A stretch of DNA of 64,000 nt, from NCBI RefSeq assembly GCF_019457615.1, contig NZ_CP080414.1:2726501-2790500 (forward strand), given 5' to 3'. This document shows positions 26,903 through 35,198 of this stretch, in pieces. Origin of the DNA: Shewanella zhangzhouensis. Lineage in GTDB: Bacteria > Pseudomonadota > Gammaproteobacteria > Enterobacterales > Shewanellaceae. Within the stretch, counting starts at the first letter, position 1, and each line of letters starts with the position of its first letter. The translations under genes were made by a program, and so were the position numbers. Below the pieces are notes generated by a model. The model searched no databases. It saw only the letters and a program-made list of their open reading frames with translations, and was not told the origin of the DNA.

Positions 26903-26924
26903 AAGTCAGGCTTAAGCCCGACTT
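26903..26924. repeat. Hairpin after the peptidase gene
   Basis: AAGTC-A-GGC / TTAA / GCC-C-GACTT with one mismatch, 23 bases past the stop codon. It lacks a T-run. Confidence 0.5.
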
Positions 26925-26993
26925 GGCACACTCATAAAGGTTCCTCCTCTATGAGCGTTTGTGTTAACCGTTTTTGGTTATCGCTTTTTGAGT

Positions 26994-27028
26994 GGAGTAA
27001 GCCAGGACCTTGGCTTACTCCTTTTTTT
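26994..27028 (+). terminator. Strong terminator or attenuator upstream of the DUF4250 gene
   Basis: A perfect 11-bp stem GGAGTAAGCCA / GGACCT / TGGCTTACTCC followed by seven T. It is 115 bases from the preceding gene and 41 bases before the DUF4250 start, so it could end a small RNA or act in the DUF4250 leader. Confidence 0.85.
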
Positions 27029-27068
27029 ACCCGATACTGACTCAAGCACCTCAGTATGGGAGTCGCCC

Positions 27069-27257
27069 ATGGAAATCCGTCATCCTTCGCAATTAAGTCC
27101 CGAAATCCTCGTTGGCATAGTCAATGAAAAGCTCCGCTTACAGTGCCCGGACAAGGCATCGCTTTTGTACGAACTGGGAATGCCGGAAGCTGAACTGGAC
27201 GCCAAACTGGCTGACTTCGATTACAACCCCGAGACCAATCAATATCGCAGCCGCTGA
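27069..27257 (+). CDS. DUF4250 family small protein
   Basis: A 62-residue acidic cytoplasmic protein. The pattern P.ILVGIVNEKLR, then LLYELGMPEAELDAKL and FDYNPETNQ, matches the DUF4250 family as I know it. Function is unknown. The ATG at 27069 has GGGAG six bases upstream; an in-frame extension upstream passes through the terminator hairpin and is not credible. Confidence 0.72.
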   Translation: MEIRHPSQLSPEILVGIVNEKLRLQCPDKASLLYELGMPEAELDAKLADFDYNPETNQYRSR

Positions 27258-27561
27258 GCCATTACCAGTGTCCCTCTGATTGCCCTTGAACTGTACTGTG
27301 AGAGCAAGAGCAGAAAGCGCGGAAACTGCAGAAAGTTCTGAAAGTGCAGAAAGTTCTGAAAGTGCAGAAAGTGCAGAAAGTGCAGAAAGTGCCTTTCGGG
27401 ATTGGGTGTTGAAAAGCTACTGTATTTTTATCCCCACTCAGATTACGTCTTGCACCAGCTTCATACCGAAGTGAATGCGCTATGAATCCCAGCGTACACT
27501 CAACATCGTCTCTTGGGTTCTTCAGTTCACATCGGCTATCTGGCTGGCGTTGCCTGGGCTT
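27258..27561. other. Intergenic region with a 9-bp tandem repeat
   Basis: 304 bp between the DUF4250 gene and the 3' end of topB. It holds the repeat at 27310-27390. An open frame across it (TTG at 27280, Ala-Glu-Ser repeats) lacks a ribosome binding site. No clear topB terminator is visible. Confidence 0.6.
27310..27390. repeat. Nine copies of a 9-bp tandem repeat
   Basis: Units GCAGAAAGT (five exact, plus GCAGAAAGC and GCGGAAACT near the left end) and TCTGAAAGT (two), head to tail. The last three units are identical. The array is purine-rich and likely variable in copy number. Confidence 0.9.
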
Positions 27562-29574
27562 TCAGGTTGTAGCCTTTCCTTTTTGGCTTGCACGGCTTTT
27601 TCGACCTCTGCCAGCACTTGACCCGGGCGCACGCCCTTTCCCATTGCCAGCTCTGCCTTTAAAAGCGCGTTTGGCCCCTGTCGCCGTCACGCCGGCCAGC
27701 GCGGTGGGCAAACTGGCAGCGGCCTGCTCAATCAACTTTTCAAGTTCCGACACCAGTGGTGCCATAAAGCCTTTATAGGACAGCTGACGTTGGCAGATAT
27801 CACTGAGCTGACGCTCCCACAGGGCGGTCATATCCGCTGTGGTGGCCACCTCAGGCAAGCTGGCAATTAGGCCCCGCCCGGCTTGGGATGCCACGATGCT
27901 TTTACCCTGACGCACCAAAAAGCCACGTTTAAAGAGGAGTTCGATGATCCCGGCCCGGGTCGCTTCGGTGCCAAGGCCATCCGTGTCCTTCAATATGCGT
28001 TTAATGTCCGGTGAACTCACATAACGGGCAATGCCTGTCATGGCACTGAGCAGGGTCGCATCGGTAAAGTGTTTGGGGGGCTGGGTTTGCTTTGCCAATA
28101 ACTCACCATGGCTGCACTGGGCTATATCGCCCTTATTCAGGGCTGGCAGGGGCGTCTTTTGGCTGGCATCAGTCTCTTGTAGCTCTCTTCCCTCGTCCTG
28201 TTCGGTATTGCGTCCCTGAAACAACACCCGCCAACCTGCGGCTCTCTCAACCGACGCTTTGGCGATAAAGCTGCCGCCTTCGATAATGAGCTGTATCTCG
28301 GTATCTGCCAGAAGGCGATGGGGATAAAACTGCGCCAAATATTGCCGTGCAATGTGCAAATAAAGCTGGCGCTCCCGCTGGTTAAGCTGCGACAGCGCCG
28401 CACGTTTACCCGTTGGCACTATGGCGTGGTGGGCGTCCACCTTGCTGTCATCCCAGGCTTTGGACACCAGCTGCAAATTGGGTGGCGGCGCCCCCTCCAA
28501 CAGTTCAGGAGCGTTGGTGCTTATAGCTGCCACCACATCGGGCACCAATGAGAGCTGTTCTTTAGGCAAATGACGGCTGTCTGAGCGGGGATAGGTAATC
28601 AGCTTGTGACGCTCATACAGGCTCTGGGCCGTATCCAGCACCTCTTTGGCACTCATACCAAAGCGTTTGGCACAATCAATTTGCAGCGCCGAGAGGCTAT
28701 ACAGCAAAGGCGGCGCCTGCTTCTTGTCTTTATGGCTGACATGCTCGACCAGTGCAGGCTTACCGCCAATGCGGTTAACCACGGTTTCTGCAAGGCGGCG
28801 TGAAAGCACCCGCCCTTCTTCATCCATGTATGGCTGACAAGCCTCGCTGGGATGCCACTTGGCGCAAAAAGACTCGCCCTTGTCTGTGGTGACGTGCGCA
28901 AGCACCTCGTAGTGGTCTTTGGGCTCAAAATGCTCAATTTCCAGGTCCCGGCGCACCACCAGGCCCAGCAATGGGGTTTGCACCCGACCAACGGACAAGA
29001 CACCGGCATACCCCACCTTTCGCCCCTGAAGCGTATAAGCCCGGGTCATATTGAGGCCATAGAGCCAGTCGGCGCGGCTGCGCGCCAATGCCGATGTTGC
29101 AAGCGGCACAAATTCCTTATTGCTGCGAAGCTGCCCCAGTGCGCGGCGCACCGCGTCGGGGTTCAAATCTGAAATCAATAAACGCTGGGTGGATGCCAGT
29201 TTGGACGCAGAAACGTTGGCATGGGAAATCACTTCATCCACCAGGAGCTGTCCTTCGCGGTCCGGATCCCCTGCATGAACCAGAGAAGATGCCTGCTTAA
29301 TCAGACGTTTTACCACTGCCAGCTGACTTTTGGCCGAACCTCGGGGAATGAGTTTCCACTCGTCGGGAATGATGGGCAAATGGGCAAGCTGCCACTGCTT
29401 GTATTCGGGAGAATACGCGTCAGGTTCGGCCTGCTCCAGTAGATGGCCGATACACCAGGTGACACAATCGCCGTTGCCCAACTCGATGTAGCCATCCCCC
29501 TTTTTATGGGGTTTGGGCAACACTTCGGCAATGGCGCGGCCGAGGCTGGGTTTTTCGGCGATATAGAGGATCAT
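27562..29574 (-). CDS. topB: DNA topoisomerase III
   Basis: A 670-residue type IA topoisomerase that decatenates and resolves single-stranded DNA links. The Toprim domain shows Glu7 in YIAEKPS and DPDREGQ with Asp103 and Asp105. The active-site tyrosine is Tyr328 in LITYPRSDSRHLP, the same number as in E. coli. The C-terminus is short, basic and Gly/Ala/Lys-rich, without zinc fingers, as in E. coli TopB (653 residues). It is monocistronic. Confidence 0.95.
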   Translation of the reverse strand: MILYIAEKPSLGRAIAEVLPKPHKKGDGYIELGNGDCVTWCIGHLLEQAEPDAYSPEYKQWQLAHLPIIPDEWKLIPRGSAKSQLAVVKRLIKQASSLVHAGDPDREGQLLVDEVISHANVSASKLASTQRLLISDLNPDAVRRALGQLRSNKEFVPLATSALARSRADWLYGLNMTRAYTLQGRKVGYAGVLSVGRVQTPLLGLVVRRDLEIEHFEPKDHYEVLAHVTTDKGESFCAKWHPSEACQPYMDEEGRVLSRRLAETVVNRIGGKPALVEHVSHKDKKQAPPLLYSLSALQIDCAKRFGMSAKEVLDTAQSLYERHKLITYPRSDSRHLPKEQLSLVPDVVAAISTNAPELLEGAPPPNLQLVSKAWDDSKVDAHHAIVPTGKRAALSQLNQRERQLYLHIARQYLAQFYPHRLLADTEIQLIIEGGSFIAKASVERAAGWRVLFQGRNTEQDEGRELQETDASQKTPLPALNKGDIAQCSHGELLAKQTQPPKHFTDATLLSAMTGIARYVSSPDIKRILKDTDGLGTEATRAGIIELLFKRGFLVRQGKSIVASQAGRGLIASLPEVATTADMTALWERQLSDICQRQLSYKGFMAPLVSELEKLIEQAAASLPTALAGVTATGAKRAFKGRAGNGKGRAPGSSAGRGRKSRASQKGKATT

Positions 29575-29763
29575 GGCAGGCTATTCGAACTTAGAGTACT
29601 GGATGAATTCACAGTAAATGTAGCGAAAATCCCCTGCGGACGCAACGCGCAATCCCGGCGACTTAACGCCAAGGTCAGATTTACCCTGAGCCAGTGTAAA
29701 TTTAGTTGAGAATAATTCTCATCAAAGTTCAAATGACCAATATCCTCCATCCCGGATTTGACT

Positions 29764-29982
29764 ATGCAAAGTTCAGTCTCAATTATTCGCCATCAATGGC
29801 TGCTATATGCAGTCTTGTTAACCCTTGGATTAGCGCTGTGCCTTCCTCCGGCTCACCTGCCATGGGTCATGCTGCCGCTAAGCGCGATTGGGGTAAACTA
29901 TCTGCGGGCCACGCCCTTGACGCAGCTGGGTATGACCAGCCTATTTGCCATTTGGCTGCTGTGTTTTGCCAGGGCCCTGTAG
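29764..29982 (+). CDS. Small hydrophobic protein, unknown
   Basis: A 72-residue ORF, MQSSVSIIRHQWLLYAVLLT and onward, with two or three hydrophobic segments that could span the membrane. I do not recognise a family. The ribosome binding site is weak; ATG at 29764 or an upstream TTG at 29758. It lies between divergent topB and convergent purF and is followed by a terminator, which supports its being expressed. Confidence 0.5.
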   Translation: MQSSVSIIRHQWLLYAVLLTLGLALCLPPAHLPWVMLPLSAIGVNYLRATPLTQLGMTSLFAIWLLCFARAL

Positions 29983-30009
29983 GTATGAATTATTAATTCC
30001 CCAAAAACA

Positions 30010-30035
30010 AAAACCAGCACCTGAGTGCTGGTTTT
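30010..30035. terminator. Bidirectional terminator at the end of the purF operon
   Basis: AAAACCAGCAC / CTGA / GTGCTGGTTTT with T-rich sequence on the minus-strand side, 43 bases past the purF stop. Confidence 0.85.
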
Positions 30036-30077
30036 GATTCACCGTAATCTGCTAGCTACCCTCCCGGGCGTAACTGA

Positions 30078-31592
30078 TTATGGATGACACACGTTGTGCA
30101 GCTCGAGATTCGTGCCCACGTCGCTGTTACGATTTGCCTTGGCATCATCGTTTCTCAGCTGAGTGAGGTGGTCGAGGTACGCCTGAGTCACGTCGCCGGT
30201 GATGTAATCACCGTCAAATACCGATGTTTCAAAGCGCTTGATCTCAGGGTTTTCCATGCGCACGGCCTCAACCAGATCAGTCAGATCCTGGAAGATGATA
30301 CCGTCGGCACCAATCAGCTTGGCGATTTCATCCGCATCACGTCCGTGGGCAATCAGCTCATTGGAGGTGGGCATATCGATGCCGTACACGTTGGGGAAAC
30401 GAATCTCAGGTGCGGCCGAGGCAAAATACACCTTCTTGGCACCGGCTTCGCGGGCCATTTCGATGATCTGCTCAGACGTGGTACCACGCACGATGGAGTC
30501 GTCCACCAAGAGCACATTTTTACCCTTGAACTCGGTGTTGATGGCGTTAAGCTTGCGGCGTACTGACTTCTTACGCTCCTGCTGACCAGGCATGATAAAG
30601 GTACGGCCAATATAGCGGTTCTTTACAAAGCCCTGACGGTAAGGCAGGTCCATCACACGGGCAATTTCCAGTGCGATATCACAGGAGGTCTCAGGAATGG
30701 GGATAACCACATCAATGTCGTTGTCGTACCATTCTTTCTTGATTTTCTCACCCAGTTTGGCGCCCATGTTTACACGGCTGGCGTAGACAGACACCTTGTC
30801 GATGGTGGAGTCTGGACGGGCAAAGTAAACGAATTCGAAAATACAGGGAGAATACAGCGGTGCTTCGGCGCACTGACGGGTAAACAGCTGACCGTCGAGG
30901 GTGACGTATACGGCTTCGCCCGGCGCAACATCGCGGATCACTTCAAAACCCACGGCATCCAGGGCCACACTCTCTGAGGCCACCATGTACTCTGTGCCGG
31001 TGGCGGTTTCATTTTTACCGAGCACCAGCGGGCGAATGCCGTTGGGGTCACGGAAAGCCACCAGACCTTCGCCAACAATCATGGCCACTACCGCGTAAGC
31101 ACCACGGGTTTGGGCGTGCACCTTGGCCACGGCATCAAACACCTGATCGGCGCTCAGATGGGCGCTCTGCACTTGCTGCAGCTCGTCGGCAAGCAGGTTC
31201 AGCAGCACTTCAGAATCCGACGTGGTATTCACGTGGCGACGCTGCTGCTTGAGGCGAGCCGACAGATCCTGAGTGTTGGTCAGGTTGCCGTTGTGGGCCA
31301 GAGAAATACCAAAAGGCGAGTTAACGTAAAAAGGCTGGGCTTCTGAGGAGCTGGAGCTCCCGGCGGTGGGATAACGCACATGGCCGATACCGGCGTTACC
31401 CTGCAGGCGCTGCATGTGTTTGGGTTCAAACACATCACGCACCAGTCCGTTAGCCTTACGGAGCCTGAACGCGTCATTGTCTACCGTGACTATCCCGGCT
31501 GCATCCTGACCACGGTGTTGAAGCACTGTCAGTGCGTCATAGATGGTCTGATTAACCGAGGAATGGCCAACTATTCCGACGATACCACACAT
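30078..31592 (-). CDS. purF: Amidophosphoribosyltransferase
   Basis: A 504-residue enzyme of the first committed step of purine synthesis (PRPP plus glutamine to phosphoribosylamine). MCGIVGIVG gives the N-terminal nucleophile Cys after Met removal. The Ntn glutaminase domain shows GHVRYPTAG and LAHNGNLTN. The PRPP-binding motif is VLLVDDSIVRGTT near residue 370. No propeptide is present, as in E. coli. It is the last gene after cvpA, 44 bases away, which is the conserved cvpA-purF order. Confidence 0.96.
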   Translation of the reverse strand: MCGIVGIVGHSSVNQTIYDALTVLQHRGQDAAGIVTVDNDAFRLRKANGLVRDVFEPKHMQRLQGNAGIGHVRYPTAGSSSSSEAQPFYVNSPFGISLAHNGNLTNTQDLSARLKQQRRHVNTTSDSEVLLNLLADELQQVQSAHLSADQVFDAVAKVHAQTRGAYAVVAMIVGEGLVAFRDPNGIRPLVLGKNETATGTEYMVASESVALDAVGFEVIRDVAPGEAVYVTLDGQLFTRQCAEAPLYSPCIFEFVYFARPDSTIDKVSVYASRVNMGAKLGEKIKKEWYDNDIDVVIPIPETSCDIALEIARVMDLPYRQGFVKNRYIGRTFIMPGQQERKKSVRRKLNAINTEFKGKNVLLVDDSIVRGTTSEQIIEMAREAGAKKVYFASAAPEIRFPNVYGIDMPTSNELIAHGRDADEIAKLIGADGIIFQDLTDLVEAVRMENPEIKRFETSVFDGDYITGDVTQAYLDHLTQLRNDDAKANRNSDVGTNLELHNVCHP

Positions 31593-31636
31593 GGGAGAGT
31601 GTCCTCTTTTAAGATGTTCTGTTGTTTAGCTAATTT

Positions 31637-32125
31637 TTATATTTTGGGTACGAAGCTTGAGGTGTTTTCCAGATAGTGGAAGAACCACTGGATCACAACC
31701 CCGAATTCGGGCACCAGTCGGGACTCCTTCCACCAGGGGGTGTTGGGAGCGCCGGTGAAGGCATCCATGAAAAACAAAATCGCACTGACAATCAGTGCGC
31801 CGCGCAAGGCACCGAAACACAGACCCAGGAGTCTGTCGGTACCCGATAAACCGGTTTTGGCCACCAATTGGCCCAGGATGTAATTCACCAGGGCGCCGAG
31901 GATAAGGGTGGTCACAAAGAGAATAGCAATGGCCACGCCGTTACGAAGCATTTCATCCTGCAGCTGAGTCAGGTGAACGGCGAGATCTTCATAGAATTGG
32001 CTGGCGACAAAAAAGGCAGCAAACCACACCAGCAAAGACATGGCTTCTTTGGCGAAGCCGCGGATCAGACTGATAAGGGTGGACAGTCCGATAATAAAAA
32101 TAATGGCGTAATCAATCCAAACCAT
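31637..32125 (-). CDS. cvpA: CvpA family membrane protein
   Basis: A 162-residue inner-membrane protein with four predicted transmembrane segments, starting VWIDYAIIFIIGLSTLISLIRGF. CvpA is needed for colicin V production in E. coli and for resistance to bile salts such as deoxycholate in several enterics. It sits between dedD and purF, as in most gammaproteobacteria. Confidence 0.93.
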   Translation of the reverse strand: MVWIDYAIIFIIGLSTLISLIRGFAKEAMSLLVWFAAFFVASQFYEDLAVHLTQLQDEMLRNGVAIAILFVTTLILGALVNYILGQLVAKTGLSGTDRLLGLCFGALRGALIVSAILFFMDAFTGAPNTPWWKESRLVPEFGVVIQWFFHYLENTSSFVPKI

Positions 32126-32229
32126 GGAAGGTCGTTTTCCGGGTGGCTTTTCGAATCGGCGCGATTCTACCAGAGAGTGACAAGATTCTCACCCCCGTTG
32201 CCGAAATAAATCCCACGGGGGCAATTGAC

Positions 32230-32904
32230 TCAACGCTCCAGCGGGTTGTAGGCAATGACCTTACCCTTAAGCTGAGTAAGGGCTTCCACTTCTGTTTTGA
32301 GACGTTCAATTTTGGACTGAGACACATCAGGCCCAACAAATACCTTGGTCAGGCTGCCATCAACCGGCTTGGTGGGTACGGTGTAAGCCTTGAAGCCGGC
32401 GCTGCGCAGTTTTTTCACCAGCGCATCCACATTACCGGCGTTACTGAAGGCTCCCAATTGCAAGGTCCAGGCGGCTTGCTGCGCGGCTTTGGGCTCAGAT
32501 TTGGGCGGTGTCGTCACCGCTTTGGCAACTACAGGCTCGTCTTTGGGCTTGTCGTTTACCTTGGCGCTTTGGGTTGAGGGCGAGGTTGAAGGCGGATTGG
32601 AGGCCTGGCTTGACGATGCCGTGTTGTCCTCTTTCGACTCATCAGTGGTAGCAGCCGCCAGTGCCTGGGTCTGTTCAGCATCGGCGTCAGTATCCTGGGA
32701 AGTCAGTTCCAGGCTGCCCAGTTCTTCCACCTTGAAGCTTTCCTCCGGTGCATTCATCACCGGGTTGTGGGGCCGTAACGGGATCTCGGCAAACTCTTCC
32801 TGCACCCGGTCTTTTTTGCCGTCCAACAAGTCAGGCAAAAAAATCACTCCCAAGGCCACCATCACTATGGTGCCAACCAAACGGTTTTGAAACTGACTGG
32901 ACAA
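32230..32904 (-). CDS. dedD: DedD-type SPOR-domain protein
   Basis: A 224-residue bitopic membrane protein. A transmembrane segment (about residues 9-26, LVGTIVMVALGVIFLPDLLDG) is followed by a long acidic Ser/Pro-rich linker and a C-terminal SPOR domain (about 143-220, WTLQLGAFSNAGNVDALVKKL). DedD binds denuded septal peptidoglycan and supports constriction during division. Its place between folC and cvpA is conserved. Confidence 0.92.
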   Translation of the reverse strand: MSSQFQNRLVGTIVMVALGVIFLPDLLDGKKDRVQEEFAEIPLRPHNPVMNAPEESFKVEELGSLELTSQDTDADAEQTQALAAATTDESKEDNTASSSQASNPPSTSPSTQSAKVNDKPKDEPVVAKAVTTPPKSEPKAAQQAAWTLQLGAFSNAGNVDALVKKLRSAGFKAYTVPTKPVDGSLTKVFVGPDVSQSKIERLKTEVEALTQLKGKVIAYNPLER

Positions 32905-32916
32905 AATGGCTTCCCT

Positions 32917-34182
32917 TTAAGCTAATGATTTAAATCCGGATACAGTGTAAAAAGAACCAAACACAATTACCACATCCCCATCGCCCGCATCCTTGAGTAT
33001 CGCCTCACGGGCTTGCTGCATTGTGTCGAAGGTGTGAGCCTTTGCCCCTGTGGGCAAGGCTGTGGCAAGTTCCGACGCGCGGGTGCCACGTTCGCCTTCC
33101 AGTGTCACCAGATACCAGGCTGCAACTGCCGGATGCATGATATTCAATACTTCACGGTAATCTTTATCTTTGAGCATACCGCAGAGCGCCAGCACACGTT
33201 TACCCGGCCAGCGAACCAACTCAGACTTTAAAAAGCGCGCCGCATGGGGGTTGTGCGCCACATCGGCGATAACCAGCGGTGATTTGCTGAGTTCCTCCAG
33301 CCTGCCAGCGAGGCGCGCCGTGGCTATACCTTCAATCACCACAGCATCTGGCAAATCCAAACGCTCACCAATGGCTTCGCAGGTAGCAATAACGGTGGCA
33401 GCATTGGGGAGCGGTAATTGCGGCAAAGCCATATTGGTGAGGCTGCGCTGCCTGCCCTGATACGACCAGGATCCCTGCCCGCGCTGATAGCGAAAATCCA
33501 GCCCTACCCGATAAAGAAGCGCACCACAGTGGTTTGCCACCTCAGCCACCGTCGAGGGCATGTCAGGCTCGCCCACGATAGCAGGCCGGCCTGCGCGGAA
33601 AATGCCGGCCTTTTCCCGTCCTACCGACTCACGGGTATTGCCCAAATACGCCTGATGGTCGAGATCAACAGAAGTCACCACCGCAATATCGGCGTCCACC
33701 AGATTGGTGGCGTCCAGGCGACCGCCGAGGCCCACTTCCAATATGGCGACATCCAATCCGGCCTCTTTGAACAGCATGAGTCCTGTCAGGGTGGCAAACT
33801 CGAAGAAAGTCAGCGAGATACTCTCCCTCGCCAATTCAATGCGCTCGAAGGCCTGAATGATGTCCGCATCAAGGGCATCCACGCCATCGATACGAATGCG
33901 TTCGTTGTAATGAAGGATGTGAGGCGAGCTGTATACCCCGACCCGGTATCCCGCGCGGCGCAAAATATTTTCCAGCATGGCACAGGTACTGCCCTTGCCG
34001 TTGGTGCCACCAACGGTGACCACCAGGGTATCGCCCAGGGACTTTACGCCCAGTCGCTGTGCCACCTCAGTGACCCGCGCCAACCCCATATCAATTTCGG
34101 TGGGGTGAATGGCAAGCAGATAATCCAACCACTCGCCAAGGGTGGCACCTGAACCCGGGGCCATGGCATGCACCTGTGTCAT
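32917..34182 (-). CDS. folC: Bifunctional dihydrofolate synthase / folylpolyglutamate synthase
   Basis: A 421-residue Mur-ligase-family enzyme. The P-loop TVGGTNGKGSTCAMLE lies near residues 56-71; LEVGLGGRLDATN and SVDLDHQAYLG carry the Omega-loop and metal sites; DVAHNPHAA marks the C-terminal domain. It adds glutamate to dihydropteroate and extends the polyglutamate tail. AAGGA precedes the ATG. The gene upstream is truA; in relatives accD normally lies between the two. Confidence 0.95.
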   Translation of the reverse strand: MTQVHAMAPGSGATLGEWLDYLLAIHPTEIDMGLARVTEVAQRLGVKSLGDTLVVTVGGTNGKGSTCAMLENILRRAGYRVGVYSSPHILHYNERIRIDGVDALDADIIQAFERIELARESISLTFFEFATLTGLMLFKEAGLDVAILEVGLGGRLDATNLVDADIAVVTSVDLDHQAYLGNTRESVGREKAGIFRAGRPAIVGEPDMPSTVAEVANHCGALLYRVGLDFRYQRGQGSWSYQGRQRSLTNMALPQLPLPNAATVIATCEAIGERLDLPDAVVIEGIATARLAGRLEELSKSPLVIADVAHNPHAARFLKSELVRWPGKRVLALCGMLKDKDYREVLNIMHPAVAAWYLVTLEGERGTRASELATALPTGAKAHTFDTMQQAREAILKDAGDGDVVIVFGSFYTVSGFKSLA

Positions 34183-34294
34183 TAACGTATCCTTGCTTCC
34201 ACTTAATTTGAATATTTGTTGTTGTGGTTATCACTTGTTGCGGATATCACCCGTCTAAGCGGGCGCATTATCCAGGTTGAATGTCGCCGCAGCC

Positions 34295-35080
34295 TCAGTC
34301 TGGCATAAAAAGCGGACCGAGGGACAGCTTGGGCAAACCAAAACTCTCCGGGTAAGTCACATCTACCAAATAAAGTCCGTGGGGCTTGGCGGTGGCAGCG
34401 GCCTGGCTTCTGTCTTTGACCTCAAGCAAGGTCGCCATCCAGTCAAGTGGTTGGTTGCCAAGGCCGATTTCCAGCAGGGAGCCGACGATATTGCGCACCA
34501 TATGGTGCAAAAAGGCATTGGCCTGAATGTCGACCACGATATACATGCCATGACGGCTTACGCTCACCTTGTGGACATTGCGAAACGGCGTATTGGACTG
34601 GCAGCCAATGGCGCGAAAACTGGTAAAGTCCCGCTCACCGATCAGCGCCTGAGCGGCATCGTGCATCCGCTCCACGTCAATATCACCGTGATAATGGCTC
34701 ACGCCCTTGCGCAAAATGCCGGGACGGAAATTGTGATTGAAGATAACGTAACGATAACGGCGGGCAGTGGCAGAAAAACGGGCATGGAAATCATCGCTCA
34801 CCGGCATGGCCCAGCGCACTGCGATATCATCAGGCAGGTGAACGTTCACTCCCAGCGTCCAGGCGCCTTCTTTTCTGACGGCGTTGGTATCGAAATGCAC
34901 TACCTGGCCTGTGGCGTGTACCCCTGCGTCGGTACGACCCGCACACTGCACCTCGATGGGCTCGTTGGCGACGATGGACAGCGCCCTCTCAAGCTCTGCC
35001 TGAACCGAGTTCACCTCGGCCTGGCGCTGCCAGCCATAAAACTTGCTGCCGTCGTATTCAATCCCAAGAGCGATGCGCAT
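34295..35080 (-). CDS. truA: tRNA pseudouridine(38-40) synthase
   Basis: A 261-residue enzyme modifying U38, U39 and U40 of the tRNA anticodon arm. The N-terminal RIALGIEYDGSKFYGWQRQ and the catalytic motif CAGRTDAGVHATGQ (Asp near residue 52) are diagnostic. FRAIGCQS and FLHHMVRNIVG are also family segments. It follows fimV, separated by a terminator. Confidence 0.95.
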   Translation of the reverse strand: MRIALGIEYDGSKFYGWQRQAEVNSVQAELERALSIVANEPIEVQCAGRTDAGVHATGQVVHFDTNAVRKEGAWTLGVNVHLPDDIAVRWAMPVSDDFHARFSATARRYRYVIFNHNFRPGILRKGVSHYHGDIDVERMHDAAQALIGERDFTSFRAIGCQSNTPFRNVHKVSVSRHGMYIVVDIQANAFLHHMVRNIVGSLLEIGLGNQPLDWMATLLEVKDRSQAAATAKPHGLYLVDVTYPESFGLPKLSLGPLFMPD

Positions 35081-35154
35081 TTTTAAATTTCCTGCCAGTC
35101 AAAATCGATAAAGCGCGGCGATATTACCACATTCGCCGCCTATCGAGGGCATAA

Positions 35155-35181
35155 AAAAACGGCGCTCGGGGCGCCGTTTTT
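35155..35181 (-). terminator. fimV terminator
   Basis: AAAAACGGCGC / loop / GCGCCGTTTTT with a further T-run on the minus strand, 18 bases past the fimV stop. Confidence 0.9.
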
Positions 35182-35198
35182 ATCAGGACTTAACTGAC

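Noticed and set aside
27280..27474. 64-residue Ala-Glu-Ser repeat protein
   Set aside because: TTG start without ribosome binding site; the reading frame is explained by the 9-bp tandem repeat.
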